Below, in pieces: positions 5,891-13,120 of a stretch of DNA of 13,120 nucleotides. A program made the translations under genes and the position numbers. Position 1 is the stretch's first letter, and the number at the start of each line of letters is the position of its first letter. The notes under the pieces were generated by a model, which saw nothing but the letters and a program-made list of their open reading frames with translations, was not told where the DNA came from and made no database searches. This DNA is from an uncultured Clostridia bacterium (lineage in GTDB: Bacteria > Bacillota > Clostridia > Oscillospirales > CAG-272): the NCBI GenBank assembly GCA_945485605.1, contig CALYSG010000037.1, positions 1 to 13,120 of the forward strand, given 5' to 3'.

Positions 5891-7019
5891 TCGAAAGATA
5901 CGCTTCGGAGTCATAGGCTGCGGGCTGATGGGCAGGGAATTTGCCGCTGCCGCCGCGCGCTGGTGCCAGCTCGCCGCCGATATCCCGACGCCCGAGATAA
6001 TCGGGGTATGCGACGTGAAAGAAGAGGTAGCCTCGAGCTTCGCCGCGAACCTGCCTTCGGCTAAATACGTCACGACCGATTACCGTGAGCTTCTCGCGGC
6101 ACCCGACATCGACGCGATATACTGCGCCGTGCCGCACAATCTCCACGAAAAGCTGTACATTGATATAATAAACGCCGGGAAGCATCTTCTCGGCGAGAAG
6201 CCCTTCGGTATCGACAGGGCGGCAAACGAAAACATCCTTGCCGCAGTAGCCGCGCATCCGGAGGTCACCGTCCGCTGTTCGAGCGAGTTTCCCTACTATC
6301 CCGCTTGTCAGGAGCTTATCCGCAGGATCGAAGAAGGGCAGTTCGGAAAGATCATCGAGGTCAGATCGTCATTCTGCCATTCGAGCGACCTTGACGTAAA
6401 CAAGCCCTTAAACTGGAAGCGTATGATCGAATATAACGGCGAGTACGGATGTATGGGCGACCTCGGGCTTCACACTCAGCATATACCCTTCCGAATGGGC
6501 TGGGTGCCGACCGACGTTTACGCTAACCTTACGAAGATCGTGAAGGTTCGCCCGGACGGCAGGGGCAACACTGTCCCGTGTCTTACCTGGGACAACGCGA
6601 CACTTTCCTGCCGCGTGAGGGACAGGGACGGCGACCTTTTTCCGATGATGATCGAGACGAAGCGGATCTGCCCCGGAGCCACGAATGACTGGAGCATAGA
6701 GGTCGACGGGCTGTCGCTCTCGGCACGCTTCTCGACGAAGGATCCGAACGCCTTCTTTTATACCGAGCCATTCGGAAGGGAACAGGCATGGTGCCGTGTG
6801 GATATAGGCTCGAAGCCGATGATCCCGACCGTCACCGGCTCGATCTTCGGGTTCGGCTTTACCGACGCGATCCTTCAGATGTGGGCGACGTTTATCTGCG
6901 AGGTCTGCTCGATCCCCGTCAAATTCGGGTGCATAAGACCCGAGGAAACGGCGCTTTCGCACAGGCTCCAGACCGCCGCGCTCATATCGCATAAGGAAAG
7001 ACGTGCGGTAGAGCTATGA
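5880..7019 (+). CDS. Gfo/Idh/MocA family oxidoreductase, canonical
   Basis: This 379-residue NAD(P)-dependent dehydrogenase has the full set of family motifs. VIGCGLMGRE (11-20) is the dinucleotide-binding loop. GEKPFG (105-110) contains the conserved EKP with Lys107. GDLGLHTQH (193-201), with Asp194, His198 and His201, corresponds to the catalytic D-x-x-x-H segment that abstracts the hydroxyl proton of the substrate. Likely substrates are a sugar, sugar derivative, lactone precursor or cyclitol; the sequence does not decide. It begins inside the end of the preceding oxidoreductase gene with its SD (ACAGGGGAA) in that gene's last codons, so both are probably made together. Two consecutive but divergent Gfo/Idh enzymes suggest either two sequential redox steps or one oxidation and one reduction around a keto intermediate. 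Confidence 0.92.
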   Translation: MKTDRKIRFGVIGCGLMGREFAAAAARWCQLAADIPTPEIIGVCDVKEEVASSFAANLPSAKYVTTDYRELLAAPDIDAIYCAVPHNLHEKLYIDIINAGKHLLGEKPFGIDRAANENILAAVAAHPEVTVRCSSEFPYYPACQELIRRIEEGQFGKIIEVRSSFCHSSDLDVNKPLNWKRMIEYNGEYGCMGDLGLHTQHIPFRMGWVPTDVYANLTKIVKVRPDGRGNTVPCLTWDNATLSCRVRDRDGDLFPMMIETKRICPGATNDWSIEVDGLSLSARFSTKDPNAFFYTEPFGREQAWCRVDIGSKPMIPTVTGSIFGFGFTDAILQMWATFICEVCSIPVKFGCIRPEETALSHRLQTAALISHKERRAVEL

Positions 7020-7037
7020 AAATTTGAGGTGCAAACA

Positions 7038-8576
7038 ATGTTCAAAGATATCAATATGTCACTTGAAGACCTCCTCGGACACGGCTACGCCGAATCGGTC
7101 GCCTCGGCAAACGAGGCTCTCGGAGTCATGAGTCGCATGGAGGCTGAGGCTTGGCTTTCCGGCAAGGTCTCTTTCTTCTCCGAAGCCGAGCAGAAAGCCG
7201 AGGACACGCTCCTTCCGCTTGTCGGGCATAAGATCGCGAAGCCCTTCGAGAACGCAAACGACGGCGCGCCGACCGATTCCTTCCGGAAGGCTGAAAACAA
7301 GAGCGCCTCACCCGTCACGGGCAGAGGGCCTTTTCGCGTCGGCGAGGACGGGAAGCTGTATCTGACGATGAAGAGCGAGCATTACCATGCCTCGCTCGGA
7401 CATCGCTTTGCGGGATATAAGCTGATCGACCACGCGCGAAGGCTCGGGATCCCGAACGCGACGCACAACAACACGCGCGGATACATCACGCGTCTTTGCG
7501 AGAGGCGTATCGTCCAGTCGGCGAACGGGATCGGCTGGGATGACGACGCGGCGACCGAGGCTCTTCTTGCCTCACGCGAGCCTCATAAGCTGAACCGCGT
7601 GATAAACCTTGAGACCGGCTCGCTCGCCGTAGAGGCGGGAGTAAAGATGATGCTCGCAAGGTTCTATAAGCTCTCGCCCGAGCTTCCCGAGCCGAAATAT
7701 TCGGGTAAGACCCCGGTATTCTTCGTCATGGCTGACAATGCGGGCGAGAAAACGGGAAACTACCACGGAACGACTCTGTTGACGCAGACCTTCCGCGGGC
7801 TCTGGTCGCCCTTTTACGATCTTGCCGAGCGCGCGGGACTGTATAAGGTCGTCCCCGTGAAGATCAACGATACGGAAGATTTCAGAGAAAAGCTCGATAC
7901 ATATAACGGCGGCAGCTGCAAGGTCGCCGGATTCCTTCACGAGATAGTTATGATGAATTACGGCGGGATAAGGCTGACTGAGGAATATCTCAGAGAGGTC
8001 TACCGTCTCTGCCACGAAAGCGACACGCCGGTGCTCGTCGACGAGATACAGACCTGTATGTGGTATCCCGGAATGTTCCTGTTTCGCCTCTACGGGCTCG
8101 ATCCCGACTTCTGCGCTATCGGAAAGGGCTTCCCGGGCGGCGAATACCCCGCGAGCCGTATCCTTACGACCGCGGAATACGATAATCTCAACCAGTTCGG
8201 CGCACTCGTCACGAACGGGCAGGAGGAGCTTGCCTCGCTTTCTTACCTTGTCACCATGACCTTCGCGAGAGAGAACGAAGAGGAGATAGGAAAGAACTGC
8301 GAGCTCTTTGAAAAGGGGCTTTCGGACCTTAAGGCAAAATACCCCGAAAAGCTCGTCGCGGTCGAGGGAAAGGGGCTCCTTGCCGCACTCCATTTCGGTA
8401 CGCTTAAGGAAGCGGCTGAGTTCACGGACGCGCTCCACAAGGCGTGCGTCGACGCCTCCGCCCAGCTATACAAGGTCAATTGCGTCCCCGCCGTGCTCTT
8501 CAAGCCCCCGGTGGATTCGACCGAGGCGACGCTCGGGGCGTTACTCTCGATCCTTGACAGGGTGCTCGCAAAATGA
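7038..8576 (+). CDS. PLP-dependent class III aminotransferase with long N-terminal extension
   Basis: This 512-residue protein (from ATG 7038) is a fold-type I, class III aminotransferase. Recognisable parts are NNTRGY (144-149), ETGSLAVEAGVK (192-203, the SGTEA-like PLP phosphate loop), YHG (242-244), HEIV (301-304, where relatives have EPVQ), LVDEIQT (333-339, Asp335 to the pyridine nitrogen) and AIGKGFPGG (360-368, Lys363 as the Schiff-base lysine). Class III enzymes move an amino group between a primary or secondary amine and a keto acid; some act on amino sugars and aminocyclitols. Most are about 420-460 residues; here some 100 residues precede the usual core. I chose ATG 7038 because GAGGTG (7026-7031) is well spaced before it; an in-frame GTG at 7029 lies inside that SD. 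It starts 18 bp after the second oxidoreductase and its stop overlaps the kinase start as ATGA. The substrate is unknown. Confidence 0.9.
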   Translation: MFKDINMSLEDLLGHGYAESVASANEALGVMSRMEAEAWLSGKVSFFSEAEQKAEDTLLPLVGHKIAKPFENANDGAPTDSFRKAENKSASPVTGRGPFRVGEDGKLYLTMKSEHYHASLGHRFAGYKLIDHARRLGIPNATHNNTRGYITRLCERRIVQSANGIGWDDDAATEALLASREPHKLNRVINLETGSLAVEAGVKMMLARFYKLSPELPEPKYSGKTPVFFVMADNAGEKTGNYHGTTLLTQTFRGLWSPFYDLAERAGLYKVVPVKINDTEDFREKLDTYNGGSCKVAGFLHEIVMMNYGGIRLTEEYLREVYRLCHESDTPVLVDEIQTCMWYPGMFLFRLYGLDPDFCAIGKGFPGGEYPASRILTTAEYDNLNQFGALVTNGQEELASLSYLVTMTFARENEEEIGKNCELFEKGLSDLKAKYPEKLVAVEGKGLLAALHFGTLKEAAEFTDALHKACVDASAQLYKVNCVPAVLFKPPVDSTEATLGALLSILDRVLAK

Positions 8577-10042
8577 GCCTCTATCTCGGTCTTGACATAG
8601 GAAGCACCTCGGTCAAGGCTCTTTTAAAGGACGAAAAAGGCGTGACAGTCGCGGTCGGAAGGTGCGCCTATCCGACCTCTTACGCCCCCGGGGGAGCAGT
8701 GACGCAGGACGCGCGCGACTGGTGGTCAGCGTCGGTAAAGGCAGTGCGCGAGGCGTCGGCGGGACGCGAAAAAGATATAGCCGCGATGGGAATTTCCTCG
8801 CAAGGCGGAAGTATCCTTGCCGCGACGGACGAGGGCGAGCCGCTGAATGCGGCATCGAGCTGGATGGACGCGACGGCGGTAAACGAGGCGGAAGAGATAC
8901 GAAATACACTCGGCGCCGAGACGGTCTACCGCGCCTGCGGCTGGGGAATGACTCCTTCGGCGGCGGCGGCAAAGCTTCTTCGAATGAGGCGCCGCGAGCC
9001 TGAAATTTTCCTTAGGGCAGGCGTATTCCTCACGACGCAGGAATATATTATGAAGAAGCTGACCGGCTTCTTTGTCACCGACCCCGCTTCGGCAGCGATC
9101 GCAAGGCTTTTTGATATTGAAAAAGGCAAATATAACGACGATATGCTGTGCTTTCTCGGGACGAGCGAAAAAAGACTTCCGAAGCTCGCCCCGGCAGGTG
9201 AATTTATAGGGACTCTGAAAGGCTCTGCCGCGGAAGAGCTCGGACTGCCCACGGGTGTGAAGGTAATGAACGGAACGCACGACCAGTACTGCGCCTCTCT
9301 CGGCGCGGGGGTGACCGAAAGCGGCGAGCTTCTCATCGCCTCGGGAACGGCTTGGGTGCTCTTTTCGGTAACGGGAAGACCTCTTTTCACCTCCTCGCAC
9401 ATCTCGCCGTGCCTCCACCCGGCGGGCGGATACGGTGCCATGGCTTCGCTCGGAGGGATAGGCTCGGAGGTGGCGCGCTTTGCCTCGGCGAAGGGAGATC
9501 TGCCCGCCGAGCTTGACTCGGCAGCAGAAAAGGTCATACCCGACCGTGCGGTCTGCCCCTGCCCACGCGGAAAGGGTTTTTTGCCGCGTGACGAGGCGTT
9601 TGACCTTCTCTCGGAAAAGGAAAAAGCCAAGCCGACCGATAGGGTAAAGACCTGGCGTGCGCTGCTTGAGGGCGCAGCTTTTGAGGCGCGTCGCGGCGCG
9701 AAAGAGTTTAAGCTGCCAAAGGGCTTTAAGATAACCATGTCGGGCGGTGCGGTATACAGCCGACTCTGGGTAAGGATCGTTTCGGAGACCTTCGGACGGG
9801 CGATCAGCGTCACGAAGGAGCCCGACGCACCCGCGCTCGGTGCCGCGATGCTCGCCGCCGTGGGAGACCGGGCGTTTGAGAGCCTGAAGGAAGCCGCCAA
9901 GACCTTTTCCTCTCGCGAGGAGCTTTTGCCGCCGTCCCCCGACGCGGTCTTTGCGATGAACGAAAGGTTTAATGATTACCTTAAGCGATCCGGCAAAAAT
10001 GAGAACGACCTTTCGGAAGATCAACATAACATAAGCAGGTAA
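8573..10042 (+). CDS. FGGY-family carbohydrate kinase (xylulokinase-like)
   Basis: This 489-residue kinase of the actin/hexokinase-like superfamily phosphorylates a sugar or polyol with ATP. LDIGSTSVK (7-15) is the phosphate-1 loop. ISSQGGS (74-80), followed by SSWMD (95-99), fills the place of the sugar-contacting SGQMHG...WxD segment of xylulokinases. GTHDQYCASLGAG (234-246) holds the likely catalytic base Asp237. ASGTA (256-260) is the phosphate-2 loop and SGGAVYS (390-396) with EPDAPALGAAMLA (416-428) forms the adenosine-binding part. The changed sugar-contacting residues argue against simply calling it XylB. With the isomerase at the operon end it should phosphorylate the ketose product, and that sugar phosphate is a plausible inducer for the DeoR-type regulator. 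Start codon overlaps the aminotransferase stop (ATGA); no strong SD, so it is probably translationally coupled. Confidence 0.92.
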   Translation: MSLYLGLDIGSTSVKALLKDEKGVTVAVGRCAYPTSYAPGGAVTQDARDWWSASVKAVREASAGREKDIAAMGISSQGGSILAATDEGEPLNAASSWMDATAVNEAEEIRNTLGAETVYRACGWGMTPSAAAAKLLRMRRREPEIFLRAGVFLTTQEYIMKKLTGFFVTDPASAAIARLFDIEKGKYNDDMLCFLGTSEKRLPKLAPAGEFIGTLKGSAAEELGLPTGVKVMNGTHDQYCASLGAGVTESGELLIASGTAWVLFSVTGRPLFTSSHISPCLHPAGGYGAMASLGGIGSEVARFASAKGDLPAELDSAAEKVIPDRAVCPCPRGKGFLPRDEAFDLLSEKEKAKPTDRVKTWRALLEGAAFEARRGAKEFKLPKGFKITMSGGAVYSRLWVRIVSETFGRAISVTKEPDAPALGAAMLAAVGDRAFESLKEAAKTFSSREELLPPSPDAVFAMNERFNDYLKRSGKNENDLSEDQHNISR

Positions 10043-10046
10043 AAAC

Positions 10047-10586
10047 ATGGAAGAATTCAACGAATACGAATACTCGGTCGAACATTCAAAAAAAGACGGC
10101 AGGATCCGTCGGTTAAAGGTACTCCTTATCGGACTTTATGTATCCTACTGCCTTGTTTTTCTCTTTCTCGTCCTCGCGATAAGGCTGCTCGCTCCGCTCT
10201 ACGCTCTCGTCGTCGTCAGCTGTGCCTTTATCTGGTTTCTCACCTGGAGGTATACCCAGCCGACCTATCTGTATAATCTCACTTCCGGGAATCTGACCTT
10301 CTACACGATCTACGGAAGCCGGACGAAGAAAAAGCGCTTTTCAACAAGGATCGCCGACGCCTCGCTTATAGCTCCCCTTTCTTCTCCCGAGGCAAAGGGA
10401 GCCGCCGAGGGTGCGGAAAGATCCTACTACGGCGTGTCGGATATGTCCTCGCCCGATTGCTACATCATGATATTCACCGACGAAGACGGCAAAAAGTGCG
10501 CATATTACTTTGAAGCCACCGCAAAAGCGATAAAAATACTTCGCTTTTACAACCGCGAGACGGTCGTCGGAAGCGTCAGATACTGA
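10047..10586 (+). CDS. Small two-helix membrane protein, DUF6106-like
   Basis: This 179-residue protein has a charged N-terminus, two adjacent transmembrane helices (about 24-44 and 46-66), and a soluble C-terminal part of about 110 residues rich in beta-type sequence, probably on the cytoplasmic side. The pattern after the helices (LYNLTSGNLTFYTIYG, then KKKRFSTRIADASLIAP, ending in an IFTDEDGKKCAYYFEA-like strand) resembles DUF6106 proteins of Clostridia as I remember them; the match is from memory. No catalytic motif is visible. It starts 4 nt after the kinase stop with only a weak SD (AGG), and 23 nt separate it from the next gene, so it is co-transcribed with sugar enzymes. That could mean a role as membrane sensor or scaffold, or accidental inclusion. 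It is too small to be a complete permease. Confidence 0.75.
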   Translation: MEEFNEYEYSVEHSKKDGRIRRLKVLLIGLYVSYCLVFLFLVLAIRLLAPLYALVVVSCAFIWFLTWRYTQPTYLYNLTSGNLTFYTIYGSRTKKKRFSTRIADASLIAPLSSPEAKGAAEGAERSYYGVSDMSSPDCYIMIFTDEDGKKCAYYFEATAKAIKILRFYNRETVVGSVRY

Positions 10587-10609
10587 TATTCAGAAAGGAT
10601 ACACGAAAA

Positions 10610-11626
10610 ATGTTCGGTGTCGATCTCAACGAATACGACAAACGCGTTTATGAAGAGGAGATTCGCGATTTCCTCCCCGAAAAGTTTATAGATGTCCACG
10701 TCCACCTCTGGGAGCCCGGCACGCGCCGCGATAAGACGCCGGGGAACGTCACGTGGACGAGCATGGTCGCCCCCTCGCATACCTACGAGGACATGGAGGC
10801 CTCCTTCTCTCAGCTCTTCCCGGGCAAGAAGGTCGGCAAGATAGTCATGGGCTCGCCGAACTGTGATCTTTCGCTCGTGAACCCATACGTGCTGAAGTGC
10901 GCGAAAGAACACGGTCTGCCCGCCATGTACTGCACGAGATACGACTCGAGCGAGGAAGAGATCGGCTCGGCGCTCGAATCCGGCTTTCTCGGAATAAAGC
11001 CCTACCTAAGCAACGCCCCGAAGTATATCCCGCCGAAGGAGGTAAGGATCTTTGACTTTCTCACCCCGCGACAGCTTGCCTACCTTGAAAAGATCGGCGG
11101 CTATGCCGTGCTTCATATCCCGCGGGCGATGAGGCTCCGCGACCCTGTTAATCTTCATCAGATGATGGAGATCGACGAAAAGTACCCGAATGCGAAGGTG
11201 ATAATCTGTCACGTAGGCAGAGCCTACATTCCGGAGGACGTCGGGGACGCTTTCGAGGTACTCAGACACTCGAAGAATCTTGTCTTTGACTTTTCGGCTA
11301 ATACCTCGGATTACGCTATGGAAAAATGCCTTGAGGCGGTCGGGACGAAACGCGTTATGTTCGCCTCCGATATGCCCTTCACGAAGATGAGGATGCGTCG
11401 GATCGGAGAAAACGGGACCTACATAAACATAGTCCCGCGCGGGCTGTACGGCGACGTTTCGGGCGACCCGCATATGCGCGAATCGGACGAAAAGGACATT
11501 ACTCTCTTTATGTACGAGGAGCTTCGCGCCTTCCGCCGTGCGAGCGAGCGACTCGGGCTTAACCGATCGGATATTGAAGATATAATGTATAAAAACGCCG
11601 CGGCATACTACGGAATAGAGATCTGA
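10610..11626 (+). CDS. Amidohydrolase-2 family (TIM-barrel) metal-dependent hydrolase
   Basis: This 338-residue protein of the amidohydrolase superfamily (PF04909-like) is probably cytosolic. Metal-site motifs are visible in order: DVHVH (Asp28, His30, His32) at the end of strand 1, GIKPYL (128-133, Lys130), VLHIPRA (His169), IICHVGRA (His201) and FASDMPF (Asp254), the last being the usual catalytic Asp. The family includes lactonases acting on sugar lactones, 2-pyrone hydrolases, decarboxylases and amidases. After a sugar dehydrogenase a lactonase role would be natural; with an aminotransferase nearby, hydrolysis of an amide is an alternative. The ATG has an AGAAAGGA SD 10 nt upstream, and the next gene's SD overlaps this stop. 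Confidence 0.88.
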   Translation: MFGVDLNEYDKRVYEEEIRDFLPEKFIDVHVHLWEPGTRRDKTPGNVTWTSMVAPSHTYEDMEASFSQLFPGKKVGKIVMGSPNCDLSLVNPYVLKCAKEHGLPAMYCTRYDSSEEEIGSALESGFLGIKPYLSNAPKYIPPKEVRIFDFLTPRQLAYLEKIGGYAVLHIPRAMRLRDPVNLHQMMEIDEKYPNAKVIICHVGRAYIPEDVGDAFEVLRHSKNLVFDFSANTSDYAMEKCLEAVGTKRVMFASDMPFTKMRMRRIGENGTYINIVPRGLYGDVSGDPHMRESDEKDITLFMYEELRAFRRASERLGLNRSDIEDIMYKNAAAYYGIEI

Positions 11627-11638
11627 AGGAGATACGCA

Positions 11639-13036
11639 ATGAAAAAGATCAAAATAGGCTTTCTGCCTCTTTATATAAAGCTCTACGATGATATCGGAAA
11701 CGGAGCGAAGGCTCGTCCGAGGCTCGAGCCCTTCTGTGAAAAGCTCGCCTGCCTTATGGAAAAGGAAGGCGCCGAGGTCGTTCGGAACCCTTTCTGCCGA
11801 ATAAAGCCCGAATTCGAGGCGGCGGTGAAGCGCTTTGAAGAGGAGGGGGTCGACTGCATCGTTACCTGGCACGCCGCGTACAGCCCCTCGCTCGAGTGCG
11901 CCGACGCCCTTGCCGGGACAGCTCTGCCGGTGATAGTCCTTGACACGACCGAGACATACGATTTCGGCCCGACGCAGGACGCGGGAGAGATAAGCTACTG
12001 TCACGGGATCCACGGTGTTATGGATATGTGCAATCTTCTCTCGCGAATGGGCAAGCCCTACGCGATCGCCGCGGGGCATATTTCGGATTCGGATGTCATT
12101 GAAAGAGTTGTGGGCTTTGCCCGTGCCGCCGTCGCCGCGAAGGCTTTCTCCTCTGTAAGGGTCGGGAGCATCGGCGGGAGCTTTGACGGAATGGGTGACT
12201 TCATCGTCACCGATGAAGAATTAGCCGAGAGATTCGGTGTAAAGGTAGTCTACGCCGACCGCGACGAGCTTGCCGCGCTCAGAAATGAGGTCAGCGAAGA
12301 AGAGCTCGCCGCCGAGATCGCCGCCGACAGGGAGAATTTCTACGAGATCGAGCCGGTAGACGACCTTGACCTTGAGAACACCGAGCGAAACTGCCTTGCC
12401 GTAAGGCATTGGATGGAAAGGCATGATCTGAACGCATTCACGGCGAATTTCCGCGAGATCGGAGATGACCGTTGCGGGCTGACGGTCATGCCGTTCATCG
12501 AGGCGTGCAAGGCGCTTTCGAGGGGACAGGGGTACGCGGGCGAGGGCGACGCGCTGACCGCTGCGCTTGTCGGCTCACTGCTTTGCGGCTTCCCCGGGAG
12601 CAGCTTTGTAGAGATATTCTGCCCCGACTGGAAGGGCGGGAGCCTTCTGCTCAGCCACATGGGCGAGTTTAACCCGAACCTGACCGACGGAAAGCCGGGC
12701 ATGAAGAAGATAAATTTCGTCTTCGGAAGCGCCGACGATCCCGTTGTAGCCTACGGAAGATACATGTCGGGCGAGGCGACCTTTTTGAACCTCTATCGCG
12801 ACGGGGAGGGCTTCAGGCTCCTTATCTCGCAGGTAGAGATGCTTGACGCGGGGGAAGACAAGAATTTCGAAACGAGGGTGAGAGGCTGGATGAAGCCGAG
12901 CCTGCCGATCGCGGAATTTCTCGAGACGATCAGCTCCTTCGGCGTCACGCACCACAGTGCGCTCGTCTACGGAGCCACACCCGAGCAGCTCGCCTTCTTT
13001 GCCGAGTTGCTTGACCTGCCCTGCGAGATCGTTTAA
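11639..13036 (+). CDS. L-arabinose/L-fucose isomerase family protein (AraA-like)
   Basis: This 465-residue aldose-ketose isomerase is the last gene of the operon. Several AraA landmarks are present: IVTWHAAYSPS (74-84) matches the WLHTFSP segment; GEGDALTAAL (301-310) gives Glu302; SFVEIFCPDWKGG (322-334) gives Glu325; LLSHMGEFNP (337-346) gives His340; and GVTHHSALV (435-443) gives His438/His439. Their spacing (23, 15 and 99 residues) is close to that of the Mn-binding Glu306, Glu333, His350 and His450 of E. coli AraA, so the metal site looks intact. Overall length is somewhat shorter than AraA (about 500) and the surrounding residues differ, so L-arabinose need not be the substrate; L-fucose-type, deoxy or branched sugars are options. 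SD GAAGGAGA lies 8 nt upstream, overlapping the preceding stop. The ketose made is presumably handed to the FGGY kinase. Confidence 0.88.
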   Translation: MKKIKIGFLPLYIKLYDDIGNGAKARPRLEPFCEKLACLMEKEGAEVVRNPFCRIKPEFEAAVKRFEEEGVDCIVTWHAAYSPSLECADALAGTALPVIVLDTTETYDFGPTQDAGEISYCHGIHGVMDMCNLLSRMGKPYAIAAGHISDSDVIERVVGFARAAVAAKAFSSVRVGSIGGSFDGMGDFIVTDEELAERFGVKVVYADRDELAALRNEVSEEELAAEIAADRENFYEIEPVDDLDLENTERNCLAVRHWMERHDLNAFTANFREIGDDRCGLTVMPFIEACKALSRGQGYAGEGDALTAALVGSLLCGFPGSSFVEIFCPDWKGGSLLLSHMGEFNPNLTDGKPGMKKINFVFGSADDPVVAYGRYMSGEATFLNLYRDGEGFRLLISQVEMLDAGEDKNFETRVRGWMKPSLPIAEFLETISSFGVTHHSALVYGATPEQLAFFAELLDLPCEIV

Positions 13037-13078
13037 CCCTTATTAAAAGTTTTCGCCCGCCTTTTTTAAAGTTTAGGT

Positions 13079-13120
13079 CAAGCCTTTTTAAAGGCTTGCG
13101 GTTTCCGAAGGCAGAGCCTT
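13079..13120. repeat. Nested AAGGCT/AGCCTT hairpins after the operon
   Basis: A 9-bp stem CAAGCCTTT / AAAGGCTTG (13079-13087 with 13090-13098) has a 2-nt TT gap, so the end pairs must open to form the loop. It is followed by AAGGC-AGA-GCCTT (13108-13112 with 13116-13120). A competing pairing joins AAGGCT (13091-13096) to AGCCTT (13115-13120). No U-run follows within the window, so a classic terminator is not proven, although T6 occurs just upstream at 13062-13067. Bases 13037-13078 contain no gene. The element may be an operon-end signal or part of a dispersed intergenic repeat. Confidence 0.5.

Noticed and set aside
8695..8704. Perfect CCCCCGGGGG palindrome
   Set aside because: It lies within the kinase reading frame (Ala-Pro-Gly-Gly codons) and is explained by GC-rich codon choice.
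8726..10060. Long minus-strand open frame of 444 codons across the kinase gene
   Set aside because: Basic, low-complexity translation without motifs, lying antisense to a clear FGGY kinase; frame openness follows from base composition.
11006..12079. Minus-strand open frame of 357 codons across the hydrolase-isomerase junction
   Set aside because: It opposes two well-supported genes and resembles no protein family I know.
1..13120. Insertion sequences, CRISPR arrays, tRNA or rRNA genes, phage genes
   Set aside because: No transposase motifs, regularly spaced repeats, cloverleaf-like segments or rRNA-like sequence were seen on either strand.

Overview
The window reads as a chromosomal segment of a GC-rich Firmicute, most likely class Clostridia and possibly a gut lineage. 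The grounds are the clostridial flavour of GyrA (the catalytic tyrosine sits in an AAYRYTEAR context), purine-rich Shine-Dalgarno sites, consensus sigma-A promoters and a DeoR-controlled sugar operon. Order and genus cannot be fixed from the sequence alone.

Layout. (1) Bases 1-3484, plus strand: gyrA, whose first codons lie before the window, overlaps a CPBP (CAAX-type) intramembrane protease gene. A strong hairpin terminator follows at 3489-3528. (2) 3529-3608 is a GC-rich spacer with two short hairpins of the same design. (3) 3609-4427, minus strand: a DeoR-family repressor. (4) 4428-4657 is a divergent control region. It has one good sigma-A promoter on each strand, and each -35 box is half of a 15-bp palindrome GTCAA-N5-TTGAC. 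The two palindromes are 74 bp apart centre to centre (about seven helical turns), with one extra GTCAA half-site between them. (5) 4658-13036, plus strand: seven tightly packed genes. In order they are a Gfo/Idh/MocA oxidoreductase lacking the EKP motif, a canonical Gfo/Idh/MocA oxidoreductase, a long class III aminotransferase, an FGGY sugar kinase, a small two-helix membrane protein (DUF6106-like), an amidohydrolase-2 family metal hydrolase, and an L-arabinose isomerase-like enzyme. (6) 13037-13120 holds nested AAGGCT/AGCCTT hairpins that run to the window edge.

How the genes may work together. The isomerase and kinase form the core of a ketose-phosphate route. DeoR repressors usually respond to a phosphorylated sugar, so the kinase product may induce the operon. 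Two NAD(P)-dependent sugar or cyclitol oxidoreductases, an aminotransferase and a possible lactonase or amidohydrolase point to an unusual substrate such as an amino sugar, aminocyclitol, deoxy-sugar or glycoside. No transporter, aldolase or glycosidase is encoded before the apparent operon end. I do not recognise this gene set as a described pathway. It is the best candidate here for an undescribed system; the enzyme families are well supported and the pathway is inference.

Other points of note: GyrA has Ala and Gly at the two positions that anchor fluoroquinolones, and a hairpin sits between the only good Shine-Dalgarno sequence and the deoR start codon.
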